Made by a program: the position numbers and the translations under genes. From JACKFB01 sp041389525 (GTDB lineage: Bacteria; Myxococcota_A; UBA9042; PHBI01; JACKFB01), in NCBI GenBank assembly GCA_041389525.1, contig JAWKRR010000087.1, positions 1 through 21,986 of the forward strand: DNA of 21,986 bases, in the 5' to 3' direction. This document shows positions 15,401 through 21,986 of this stretch, in pieces; within the stretch, counting starts at the first letter, position 1; every line of letters starts with the position of its first letter. The notes beneath the pieces were generated by a model. It searched no databases. It saw only the letters and a program-made list of their open reading frames with translations, and had not been told where the DNA came from.

Positions 15401-18400
15401 ATCACCCTCGAAGGCAACGCGCTCTACGGCCAGAACACCTTCAAGCAGCTCGATTTCAAGGCCAGCTTCAGCCAGGAGTTCACCCCGCCGTTTCTGCCGG
15501 GCTTCTCGTCGCCGGGGCTCCCGCTGCCGCCCGGCGCCGCCATCTCGCCGGTCGTGCTGCTGAGCATCGACGGCGGCGTGAAGAACCCCGGCTTCTTCTT
15601 CGGCACCAACCCCGCGCCGCCGACGCTCTTCGGCAACGTCGGCATGAGCTTCGGCCCTGCCTTCCCGGTCGGTGGCGCCGACGTCTACAGCCTGGGCTCC
15701 GGCAGCGTCGGCGTGGTCTTCGACTTCTACCCGACCAAGCTCGAGCTCAAGGGCGCCTGGGTGATGCTGGGCCGGCTGGCCACCGACGACCTCTACTACG
15801 CGTCCAATTCCACGGGCGCGGTCGGCAAGGACGACGTGGCCGGCTTCGGACAGCTCGCCGGCTCGGTCTCCTACGGCATGGACCCGCCGACGGCCGCCTT
15901 CAGCGGGGCCTACACCGTCAGCGACAAGATCCTCAAAGACTTCTGCGACAAGGCCGTCGGCGAGTGCCCGGTCTCCACCAACGGCCAGATCTACGGCGCC
16001 ACCATCGCGGGCTCGCTGGTCAGCGACGGCGGCAACATGACCGCCAGCCTCGACCTCAACGGCACGCTGAACACGCCGGGCTTCAAGTTCGGCCCCAAGA
16101 ACATGCCGAGCCTGCTGCAGATCCCGGCCTACACGCTGGGCGGAGTCGGCGCCAAGCTGCGGGTGAACGCGCGCTCGAAGTTCTTTCACTTCCAAGCCTC
16201 GGCCTTCGCGTCGCTGCCCGTGCTCGGGACCGCCCAGATCGTGATGACCGTCGATCTCTTCGGCACGCCGCTCTTTCGCTTTCAGGTCTGTCACGAGGGC
16301 CAGTGCCTCGGCTCCGCGGTGCTCGAGCGCTTCCAGTTCGAGGGCGCCCCCGCCGTGGTCCAGGTGCCCGACGGGCTGCCCTCCGTCGAGATCGGCATGG
16401 CCCACTCCGCCGACGTCACCGCGAGCTTGGAGATGCCCGACGGACGCGTGCTCAGCCCCGACGAGCTGCACACCTTCCCCGACGGCACCCTCGAGGCGGT
16501 CTACGTCGCCGGCTTCGAGCGCGACCGCTCCGACTGGGTGGTCTTCAAGCCCCAGCCCGGCCGCTACGCCCTGGTGGACATCGATCCGATCGGCGCGGTC
16601 CAGGAGGTCATCCTCGCCGTCCCCGACCAGGCTCCGAAGTTCGCGTTCTCCGAGCCGTTTGCGCGTCGCGGCAGCGTCGTCGACCTCGCCTGGACCGCCT
16701 CGGACGCCGACAGCGACGCGCTGATCGCGCTCTTCTACGACTCGGGTGAGCCGGGCGCTGAGGCCCACCCCATCGGGGAGGCCACGCTGTCGGGCGGCCA
16801 GAAGACCTTGGCCTGGGACACCAGCGCCGTGCCGCCGGGCGCGTGGTTCGTCTACGCGCTGGTCGACGACCGCGCGACGCCCACGCTCACCGTGCGCAGC
16901 CTCACGCCGGTGGTGGTCGGAGCCAGCGAGACCGACGACCCGGCGCGCCCGCTGCTGGTCCGCACGCGCCCCGTCGACGAGGGCCTGGAGGTCAGCTGGG
17001 TCGCGGGCGCTGCCGGCGGCGCCGACGGGCCCATCTACGCGGTGCGGCTGCAGCCCGTCGCCGGCGGCCCGCTCGTGGAGGTCCCGGCCTACACCGGCCA
17101 GACCCGGGTCGTGGTCGAGGATCTCCGCCCCGGCGAGGCCTACGACGTGAGCGTGGTGTCTACCGACGCGGAGGGGATCTCGGGCGGGCGCTCCGAAGTC
17201 GTCCGGGCGCTTGGGCCGGGCCCAGCACCCCTGGTCGTGACCTCGCGGCCCCCAACCGCCGTGCGCGTCGGAGAGACGTGGTCCTACACCCCCAAAAGCG
17301 CAGGCGGCGGCGGGGCAAAAGGACTGAACCTCGCGGTCGGGCCCGTGGGCATGGCCGTCGCAGGCGCGTCGGTCACCTGGACGCCCGGCGAGGCCGACCT
17401 CGGCGGGCACGCGGTGACCCTGACGCTCAGCGACGCCACCGGCGGGCGCGCGGCCGAGCAGCGGTTCCACCTGACGGTGCTCGACCCCTTGGCCATAAGC
17501 CCGCCCGAGATCTTGAGCGAGCCCGATCCGGTCGGCGTGGTCGGCCAAGCCTGGAGCTACGCGGTCGTCGCGGCGTCGAGCGGCGGCGGCCTCGAGCCCG
17601 CCGAGCTGGTCAGCGGTCCGGCGAGCATGCAGATCGACGCCCAGGGGCTGGTGACCTGGACGCCGACCGTGGCCGAGGCGACGGCGGCCCAGGGCATGGT
17701 CGCCTTCACGGTGCGGGTGGTGGACGCGACGGGGTTTGAGGCCATCCAGACCCGGGTCATCCGCTTCGAAGACCCCGATGGCGACGGGCTGTCCAGCGGT
17801 TGGGAGCGTGCCAGCGGCCTGGACCCGCTGTCGCCGAACCCGGGCACGGCCGACACCGACGGCGACGGGCTCAGCGACGCGGACGAGGCGGCGCGCGGGA
17901 CCTTGGGGGACCGCGCGGACACCGACGGCGACGGGCTCTCCGACGCGAATGAGGCCGCCGGCGGGAGCGACCCGCGGCTCTACGACAGCGACGGCGACGG
18001 GCTCTCCGACGGGGAGGAGGCCGCTGCGGGCACCGACCCGGCCTCCGCGGACAGCGACGGCGACGGTGTGTCCGACGGCGACGAGGTGGCCGCGGGCAGC
18101 GACCCCAGAAGCGGCCTGGACACGGACGGCGACGGGCTGGCCGACGACCTCGAGCGGACGCTGGGCAGCGACCCGACCGCTGCCGACGGCGACGGCGATG
18201 GGTGCAACGACCTGCGCGAGCTGGACCTGGGCACCAACCCGCGGGTGGCGGACACGGACGGCGACGGGGCCGGCGACTGCGCGGAGGCCGACGGCGGCAC
18301 CGACCCGCGGGTGGCCTCGGGCGACAGCGACGGCGACACGCTGTCCGACGACCTCGAGCAGCTGCTCGGCACCGACCCATTCTCCGCGGACAGCGACGGT

Positions 18401-21400
18401 GACGGCTTCGACGACGCGGTCGAGCGTGCGCTGGGCACCGACCCGCTGCTGCCGGCCTCGGCCCCGGACTTCGAGCCGGGGCCGCCGAATCAGCCGAGCC
18501 TGCTGACGGGGGCCTCCGATCCCCAGACCCTGCCGCCCTTTGAGACCACCGACGTCGGCGAGATCGTGGTGATCCAGGACGACGATCTGGACGGCGCGCC
18601 CAACGACTTCGAGCTGACCTACGGCTACGACCCGGACGACCCGGCGGACGGCGCCAGCGATGACGACGGCGACGGGCTGCAGCTCTGGCAGGAGGCCCAG
18701 GCGGGCACGGACCCGAAGAGGGCCGACACCGACGGGGACGGGGTCAGCGACAGCCAGGAGCTGATCGACGGCACCGACGCGCTCGACCCGGCCAGCTTCT
18801 CGAGCGGCGGCCCGGTGGTCTCCCTCGCGACGCAGCCGCGGGCCGCGAAGCTCTCGAACAACGCGATTTACGGGCCGGCGGATCTGCGGATCTTCGTCAC
18901 CGGGACCCGCGCCGACGGGACCACCGTCGATGTCAGCGAAGCGGCCAAGGGCACGACCTATAGCCTGAGCGACCCGGGCCTCGGCCAGGTCAGCAAGGAC
19001 GGCGTCTTCACCGCCGCGATCGGGGCCGAGGGCAGCGCCGTCATCACCGTGAAGAGCGGCGGGCTCACCGCCGAGCTGCCTCTCGAGCTGACGCTCTTCA
19101 CCCCCCAGGCCCTGACCGCGCTGTCGCTGCCGTCGGCGCCGGGGCGGTTGGCCGTCTCGGGCAAGACCTTGGTGATGGCCCTGGGCGGCGGCGTCCGCCT
19201 GGTCGACGTGGCGTACCCGCCCCAGCCAGTCCTGGGCGCGCAAGTCGAGCTGGGCCGACTGCCGGTGGATGTGACGGTGAGCGGATCCCTGGTCGCCGCC
19301 GCGCTGGCTGAGGGCGGCGTGGCGCTGGTGGGCGTCGTCGACCCGAAGCAGCCGGCGGTCCGCGCGCTCATCCCCACACCCACCGCCGCCCGGGCTGTCG
19401 TCTTTTCCCCAGGTCGCGTCTGGGTCGGGACCGACGCGGGCCTCTACGCGGTCTCCACCGACGCGCCCTACAGCGGCCACGGGTTGCTGGACAATAACGC
19501 CGACGGGGTGGACGACCGGCTCGGCGCGGCGCTGATGCCGACGACCGCCGTGACGCGGTTGACGCGCGTCATCGGCCGCGTCATGGCCGCGTCATCGACG
19601 GGCAGCGTGACCACCTTCGCCGACACCGCCAGCGCCGCCAGCCCGCCCGTCTCGGTGGTGGCAGGCGTCGGCAGCCTGCGGGACCTCGTCGCGCGAGGCG
19701 ACGTGGCCTTCGGCGCGACGGGGACGGCCGCCGTGGCGCTGTCCACGAGCGCGGCCGACCCGCGGGTCATCGCCAGCAACACGACCGTCGCCGCCGAGGC
19801 GATCACCGCGGACGGCGAGGCCGTGCTCGCGGGGATCCAGGCGATCTCGGGCTCGTTGGTGCTGGCGCGGACCAGCTACACCGGCGAGCTGGTGGTCCTG
19901 GGCAGCGTGACCCACAAGACCTTCTACTATCAGGGGCTGGCGGCTCAGGACGGCTACCACTTCATCACCGGGACCGGACCCGGCGGGAGCTGGTTTGAGG
20001 TCGGTCAGTACGACTTCTTCAGCGACGGCCTGGGCGTGCCGCCGCGGGTGAAGCTGCTGTCACCAGCGGTGGCGACGGCGGTCGAGGAGGGGCAGCGGGT
20101 CGACTTCGCGGTCGACGCGCAGGATGACGTCCGGGTCGCCGAGGTGCGGCTCATGGTCGACGGCGCGGTGGTGGCGACGCTGACCGAGCCGCCTTTCTCT
20201 ACGCGCCTGAAGCTGCCGAACGTGCAGTCCGAGACGACGCTGATGCTCAGTGCGGAGGCCACCGACCTCGGCGGGAACGTCGGCGAGCTCTCGCCGGTGC
20301 CGCTGGTGGTCCTGCCCATCGTGGACACGCAGCCGCCGACGGTGGCGTTCTCAGCACCCATCGAGGGGGGCTTCGTCGGCGCGGGCAGCGACTTCCCCGT
20401 CGCGCTGTCGGTGCTGGACGACCACGCCATCTGGAAGGCCGAGATCTATGTGGAGGGCGCGCTGGTCAGCACCCTCGAGGACCCGCCCTTCGTCGGTTTC
20501 GGTAAGGCGCCGCTGGCTCCTCCGCACCCGGACTTCTCCATGGGGTTGACCGCCGTGGTGACCGACTACGGCGGCAACACCGCGACGGCCACGCGGCAGG
20601 TCGTTCACGCCGGCATCGACCTCGTCGCGGCGGGCGTCACCGCGGTAGGCGCCTCCGACACGACCTATGACGGCGAGCGGGTGCTGGTGCAGGGCGGCGC
20701 GGTCGAGTTCGCAGGCGCCCACCAGTTCGCCGCGGTCTTCGTCGGCGATCTTGGCGTCGTCACCCACCCACAGACCCCGGCGAGCGGGCCCGAGCCGGGC
20801 GTCGAGCTCAGCGCGGACCTCATAAATATCGGCCCCTCCGGCGCGGTGGATGTCTCGGGGCGCGGCTACTTCGGAGGCTGCGCCGCGGGCTCGACCGGGT
20901 GCGGCGGGCCCGCACATTCGGTGGGCAACACGTCGACGGGCTCGCAGCAGCGCTCGGGCGGCAGCCACGGCGGACCCGGCGCGGGGCCGGCGCGCGGGAC
21001 CATCTACGACGAGGTCTTCGCGCCCGCGCTGCCCGGCGCCGGCGGGCACTACGGCGCGGGCGGCGGCGAGCCCGGCGCCAACGGAGGCGGGCGCGTCCGG
21101 TTGACGGCGAAGGTGCTGATCGTCAACGGGCGGGTGCGGGCGGACGGCGCGGCCCCGCCAGAGCTGAACCAACGAAACGCAGGCGGCGGCGCGGGCGGCG
21201 CGGTGTGGATCGAGGCCCAATCGCTCTCGGGAGCAGGCCGCATCAGCGCAAACGGAGGACGCGGCGGCTCCAACGGCGGCTTCGCAGGCGGCGGCGGGCG
21301 GGTGCTATTGGCGTGGCAGACCCTCGCCTCCGGGTCCGCGCCGGCAGCGACCGCGTTCGGCGGCGACGGACCGGGCGGCGCGGGCGGGCCGGGCACGGTG

Positions 21401-21986
21401 GTCCTGGCCGAGGGGGCCTCGACCCCGACGGTGGTGCTCGACGACGGCGGGCTCTCGGGCGGCATCGACGTCGGCACCTTCGGCGAGTCCCCCAGCGCCG
21501 CCTCGCTCGTGCTGGACGCCGACGTGGAGCTGCGCGGAGACACGCGGCTGGTCCTCGCCACGCCGCTCGATCTGCGCGAGCTGCGAATGCTGGGCCGGTC
21601 GCGGCTCAGCCACCTCCAGACCACCGGGGTGCTGGAGGGGGATCTCGTCGTCAGCGCCGAGAAGATCCACGTCGACGCGGACGCGGCCGTCGACGTGGTC
21701 GGTCGCGGGTATTTCGGCGGGTGTGCCGCGGGTGCTCCCGGCTGCGGCGGCCCTGCGGCGTGGCTCGGTAACGCGCTCACCGGCGCTCCTCCGCTGCGAG
21801 GAGGCAGCCACGGTGGCGTCGGCGGGGCCTCGGTCGCGACGCAGATCTACGGAGACCCGAGCGCGCCTCGCACCCTCGGCGCGGGCGGCGGATATGGCGC
21901 TGGCGGTGGCGAGCCGGGCTCCGACGGCGGCGGGCGCGTCTGGCTGAGCGCCGGTTCGCTGCGCCTGGACGGCCGCATCATGGCCG
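12479..21986 (+). CDS. Giant multidomain surface lipoprotein, 3' end beyond the window
   Basis: ATG 12479 opens a frame that stays open for 3169 codons to the window edge. The signal MGRRLGLWCAVFAVVSVTLP ends in lipobox LPSC (Cys22). Segments in order: Big_2-like Ig (34-118); Ig-like (118-197); invasin-like Ig (about 203-330); carboxypeptidase-regulatory-like (332-410); a region ending in FDHELGRY...SDPGSGI (516-573) that resembles the segment ahead of YD repeats in Rhs-type proteins; a Pro/Lys/Cys tether (574-676); PKD-like (674-759); an unrecognised beta-rich stretch (760-1480); FN3 (1488-1578); two He_PIG-like Ig (1579-1763); TSP3-like DxDGDG repeats (1765-1994, 2034-2106); Big_2-like (about 2110-2205); LVIVD-like propeller (2212-2518); two Ig-like (2521-2714); and Gly-rich repeats (2718 onward). 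It is probably a long adhesin or scaffold on the outer surface. No catalytic motif is seen. The reading frame is certain; the function is inferred. Confidence 0.9.
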   Translation, partial: MGRRLGLWCAVFAVVSVTLPSCKGKGSGGLGDPMALSAEPVSIYLTYVGQTAQVTALVLSDRAETLEANGQLQFETDDTDVATVSAEGLVTARADGATRITVRQAGLSASVPVSVVLDTEPPGRPEILTYLEATDLRVQTWLGRTEPGATLSIAGAAEPVTVIADDDGRFDVTLALVPATLNAVTVTATDLANNQSPPYPFAIRQDDSYVDAGNISLSDGDQQTGLAGQPLMRPLAVRATAPDGQPLAETEVVFRVTSGTGALSADGQAPWSDAGQGGGVLRVTTDSGGYARASWRIDTNPDRENQAMVNLPGDTGLPVIFRATGVPPSAGATAVEGRVFDESRRAVVGARVTLISEGISAVTDERGLFRITLEDPPKAPAVDRVLIDGRGAVGGRHARIGFKVDVIPGRLNQVLRDFYLPRLPDGQRPALDGQGRVTETLVLERAFEPGRPPSRVTVPAGTKITWPAGLAAEDQVLTLIDIPVNRVPMPLPDGLYSEHLIALQPGNTRFEPPLPLELPNADGLSPGARIELLSFDHELGRYHAVGTATVSPDGLRVLSDPGSGIRVGAWHGGPPPKPPDKCRVKGSVSPPPSPPSPKPQAKPKKDKCKCMVRGVVVPCEKSEKDKPKPFVIDNVPCPPPSPTPKPKPGDPPPKPDPPKDKVEVVCDEDPKPIRITQPSRKFLPTKLGKTVQFTAQCEDGESNAKIQWTFSGGKPSGTVGPSVSAKFDKKGKVTVTASASTKKCKGSDSVVLDVSDCVEAGTVRVCGDDIVEESPTKYTVSGHVTLGRGGEQFLQTTGSASVDLAPAGIDASGPTVKGDGAWSMDSFDFLRNPWHPTIWRGRWSIDGASGTVTLAGTSEDDLEGSVRVLLQMSGFGLRASGTTKMTTDGVAFGTPIIEMPFGKQVFKKSKNEIKVKFDQVGIRTSGLVVGGEFSWTGDLDLKVVKLVKLLIGYNPSEDTFKGGFGIKFGPPLRTITLEGNALYGQNTFKQLDFKASFSQEFTPPFLPGFSSPGLPLPPGAAISPVVLLSIDGGVKNPGFFFGTNPAPPTLFGNVGMSFGPAFPVGGADVYSLGSGSVGVVFDFYPTKLELKGAWVMLGRLATDDLYYASNSTGAVGKDDVAGFGQLAGSVSYGMDPPTAAFSGAYTVSDKILKDFCDKAVGECPVSTNGQIYGATIAGSLVSDGGNMTASLDLNGTLNTPGFKFGPKNMPSLLQIPAYTLGGVGAKLRVNARSKFFHFQASAFASLPVLGTAQIVMTVDLFGTPLFRFQVCHEGQCLGSAVLERFQFEGAPAVVQVPDGLPSVEIGMAHSADVTASLEMPDGRVLSPDELHTFPDGTLEAVYVAGFERDRSDWVVFKPQPGRYALVDIDPIGAVQEVILAVPDQAPKFAFSEPFARRGSVVDLAWTASDADSDALIALFYDSGEPGAEAHPIGEATLSGGQKTLAWDTSAVPPGAWFVYALVDDRATPTLTVRSLTPVVVGASETDDPARPLLVRTRPVDEGLEVSWVAGAAGGADGPIYAVRLQPVAGGPLVEVPAYTGQTRVVVEDLRPGEAYDVSVVSTDAEGISGGRSEVVRALGPGPAPLVVTSRPPTAVRVGETWSYTPKSAGGGGAKGLNLAVGPVGMAVAGASVTWTPGEADLGGHAVTLTLSDATGGRAAEQRFHLTVLDPLAISPPEILSEPDPVGVVGQAWSYAVVAASSGGGLEPAELVSGPASMQIDAQGLVTWTPTVAEATAAQGMVAFTVRVVDATGFEAIQTRVIRFEDPDGDGLSSGWERASGLDPLSPNPGTADTDGDGLSDADEAARGTLGDRADTDGDGLSDANEAAGGSDPRLYDSDGDGLSDGEEAAAGTDPASADSDGDGVSDGDEVAAGSDPRSGLDTDGDGLADDLERTLGSDPTAADGDGDGCNDLRELDLGTNPRVADTDGDGAGDCAEADGGTDPRVASGDSDGDTLSDDLEQLLGTDPFSADSDGDGFDDAVERALGTDPLLPASAPDFEPGPPNQPSLLTGASDPQTLPPFETTDVGEIVVIQDDDLDGAPNDFELTYGYDPDDPADGASDDDGDGLQLWQEAQAGTDPKRADTDGDGVSDSQELIDGTDALDPASFSSGGPVVSLATQPRAAKLSNNAIYGPADLRIFVTGTRADGTTVDVSEAAKGTTYSLSDPGLGQVSKDGVFTAAIGAEGSAVITVKSGGLTAELPLELTLFTPQALTALSLPSAPGRLAVSGKTLVMALGGGVRLVDVAYPPQPVLGAQVELGRLPVDVTVSGSLVAAALAEGGVALVGVVDPKQPAVRALIPTPTAARAVVFSPGRVWVGTDAGLYAVSTDAPYSGHGLLDNNADGVDDRLGAALMPTTAVTRLTRVIGRVMAASSTGSVTTFADTASAASPPVSVVAGVGSLRDLVARGDVAFGATGTAAVALSTSAADPRVIASNTTVAAEAITADGEAVLAGIQAISGSLVLARTSYTGELVVLGSVTHKTFYYQGLAAQDGYHFITGTGPGGSWFEVGQYDFFSDGLGVPPRVKLLSPAVATAVEEGQRVDFAVDAQDDVRVAEVRLMVDGAVVATLTEPPFSTRLKLPNVQSETTLMLSAEATDLGGNVGELSPVPLVVLPIVDTQPPTVAFSAPIEGGFVGAGSDFPVALSVLDDHAIWKAEIYVEGALVSTLEDPPFVGFGKAPLAPPHPDFSMGLTAVVTDYGGNTATATRQVVHAGIDLVAAGVTAVGASDTTYDGERVLVQGGAVEFAGAHQFAAVFVGDLGVVTHPQTPASGPEPGVELSADLINIGPSGAVDVSGRGYFGGCAAGSTGCGGPAHSVGNTSTGSQQRSGGSHGGPGAGPARGTIYDEVFAPALPGAGGHYGAGGGEPGANGGGRVRLTAKVLIVNGRVRADGAAPPELNQRNAGGGAGGAVWIEAQSLSGAGRISANGGRGGSNGGFAGGGGRVLLAWQTLASGSAPAATAFGGDGPGGAGGPGTVVLAEGASTPTVVLDDGGLSGGIDVGTFGESPSAASLVLDADVELRGDTRLVLATPLDLRELRMLGRSRLSHLQTTGVLEGDLVVSAEKIHVDADAAVDVVGRGYFGGCAAGAPGCGGPAAWLGNALTGAPPLRGGSHGGVGGASVATQIYGDPSAPRTLGAGGGYGAGGGEPGSDGGGRVWLSAGSLRLDGRIMA
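14197..14505 (+). other. Pro/Lys-rich tether with cysteine island in the giant lipoprotein
   Basis: Residues about 574-676 contain two PKP-type low-complexity runs flanking a short Cys-bearing island (CKC, then a Cys about 10 residues later, then another near VPCPPP). The tract separates the N-terminal Ig-like region from the PKD-like domain and looks like a stiff, basic spacer. Confidence 0.7.
17771..18795 (+). repeat. Thrombospondin type 3-like Ca-binding repeats
   Basis: At least ten units of D-[TS]-D-G-D-G-[LV]-[SA]-D....E...GTDP, 18-22 residues each, occupy 17771-18458. Three further units lie at 18578-18795 after a non-repeat gap. The DNA carries matching gacggcgacggg tandem units. Such repeats bind calcium along an extended chain. 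Two adjacent units carry the only cysteines of the run (codons at 18203 and 18278). Confidence 0.9.
20861..21703 (+). repeat. Gly-rich 281-residue repeat, first copy
   Basis: It starts at GRGYFGGCAAG (Arg codon 20861) and runs 843 bp to the same motif at 21704, exactly 281 codons. Within it, short units of the form GGGRVRLTA...VNGRVRADG recur, alternating Gly-rich turns with beta strands, as in parallel beta-helix or solenoid repeats. A second, Val/Leu-rich half (about 21405-21690) joins one Gly-rich block to the next. Confidence 0.8.
21704..21986 (+). repeat. Gly-rich 281-residue repeat, second copy, cut by window edge
   Basis: It opens with GRGYFGGCAAGAPGCGGPA, near-identical to the copy at 20861, and continues with GGSHGG, an IYGD segment and YGAGGGEPGSDGGGRV in the same order. 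Codons differ at many third positions (for example cgcggctacttc against cgcgggtatttc), so the duplication is not recent. Confidence 0.8.

Noticed and set aside
14566..16749. 727-codon + strand frame inside the giant gene, in another frame
   Set aside because: Arg-rich out-of-frame reading of the same DNA; the main frame continues through it with normal protein composition.
17771..18795. Regular gacggcgacggg units as a CRISPR or non-coding satellite
   Set aside because: The units keep the reading frame, vary at third positions and encode Ca-binding DxDGDG repeats; there are no spacers.
13985..19480. 1831-codon antisense frame opposite the giant lipoprotein
   Set aside because: Its composition (Gly, Val, Ala, Arg and His-rich, no domain pattern, no signal) is typical of the complement of biased GC-rich codons. 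The + strand frame shows recognisable domains throughout.

Overview
The window is about 70% G+C with dense, mostly non-overlapping genes. Three sequence hallmarks point to a Myxococcota (myxobacterial or Bradymonadales-like) chromosome: a MYXO-CTERM-type sorting tail (GGC, short hydrophobic stretch, Arg cluster), a long array of Myxococcus-type cysteine-rich CGN..E.CD modules, and very large multidomain lipoproteins. I see no tRNA, rRNA, insertion sequence, phage gene or CRISPR array. Many very long antisense frames exist, but they are codon-bias shadows of the real genes.

Layout, left to right. (1) 3-512 (+): 5'-truncated chalcone-isomerase-like protein. (2) 546-4727 (-): one uninterrupted 1393-codon frame that joins a seven-bladed FG-GAP propeller with a MYXO-CTERM tail to an alpha/beta-hydrolase with its own lipoprotein-like signal. 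(3) 4724-4996 (-): a 90-aa glutaredoxin-like protein whose stop overlaps the start of gene 2 (GTGA). (4) 5187-7649 (+): an 820-aa lipoprotein with an (alpha/alpha)6 glycosidase-like domain, divergent from gene 3. (5) 7668-11501 (-): a 1277-aa lipoprotein with an acidic tether, six to seven cysteine-rich modules and Ig-like domains. (6) 11643-12152 (-): a four-helix DoxX-family membrane protein. (7) 12479 to the window edge (+): a giant lipoprotein (at least 3169 aa, no stop reached) built of Big_2, Ig-like, regulatory-like, PKD-like, FN3, He_PIG-like, thrombospondin-3-like, propeller-like and Gly-rich repeat segments.

How they fit together: apart from the small glutaredoxin-like and DoxX genes, and the truncated first gene whose signal cannot be seen, every gene carries an export signal, and three or four look like lipoproteins. 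I infer a cluster of cell-surface or envelope proteins: a putative lipase/esterase, a putative glycosidase, and adhesin-like scaffolds. Several share Asp/Ala-rich tethers just after the lipid anchor. The cluster is not one operon. The clearest unannotated signals are the in-frame MYXO-CTERM/lipoprotein junction in gene 2, four ACCG-N(1-2)-CGGT inverted repeats between genes 6 and 7, and paired presence/absence of two cysteines among the modules of gene 5. All family names rest on reading motifs by eye; no database search was possible.
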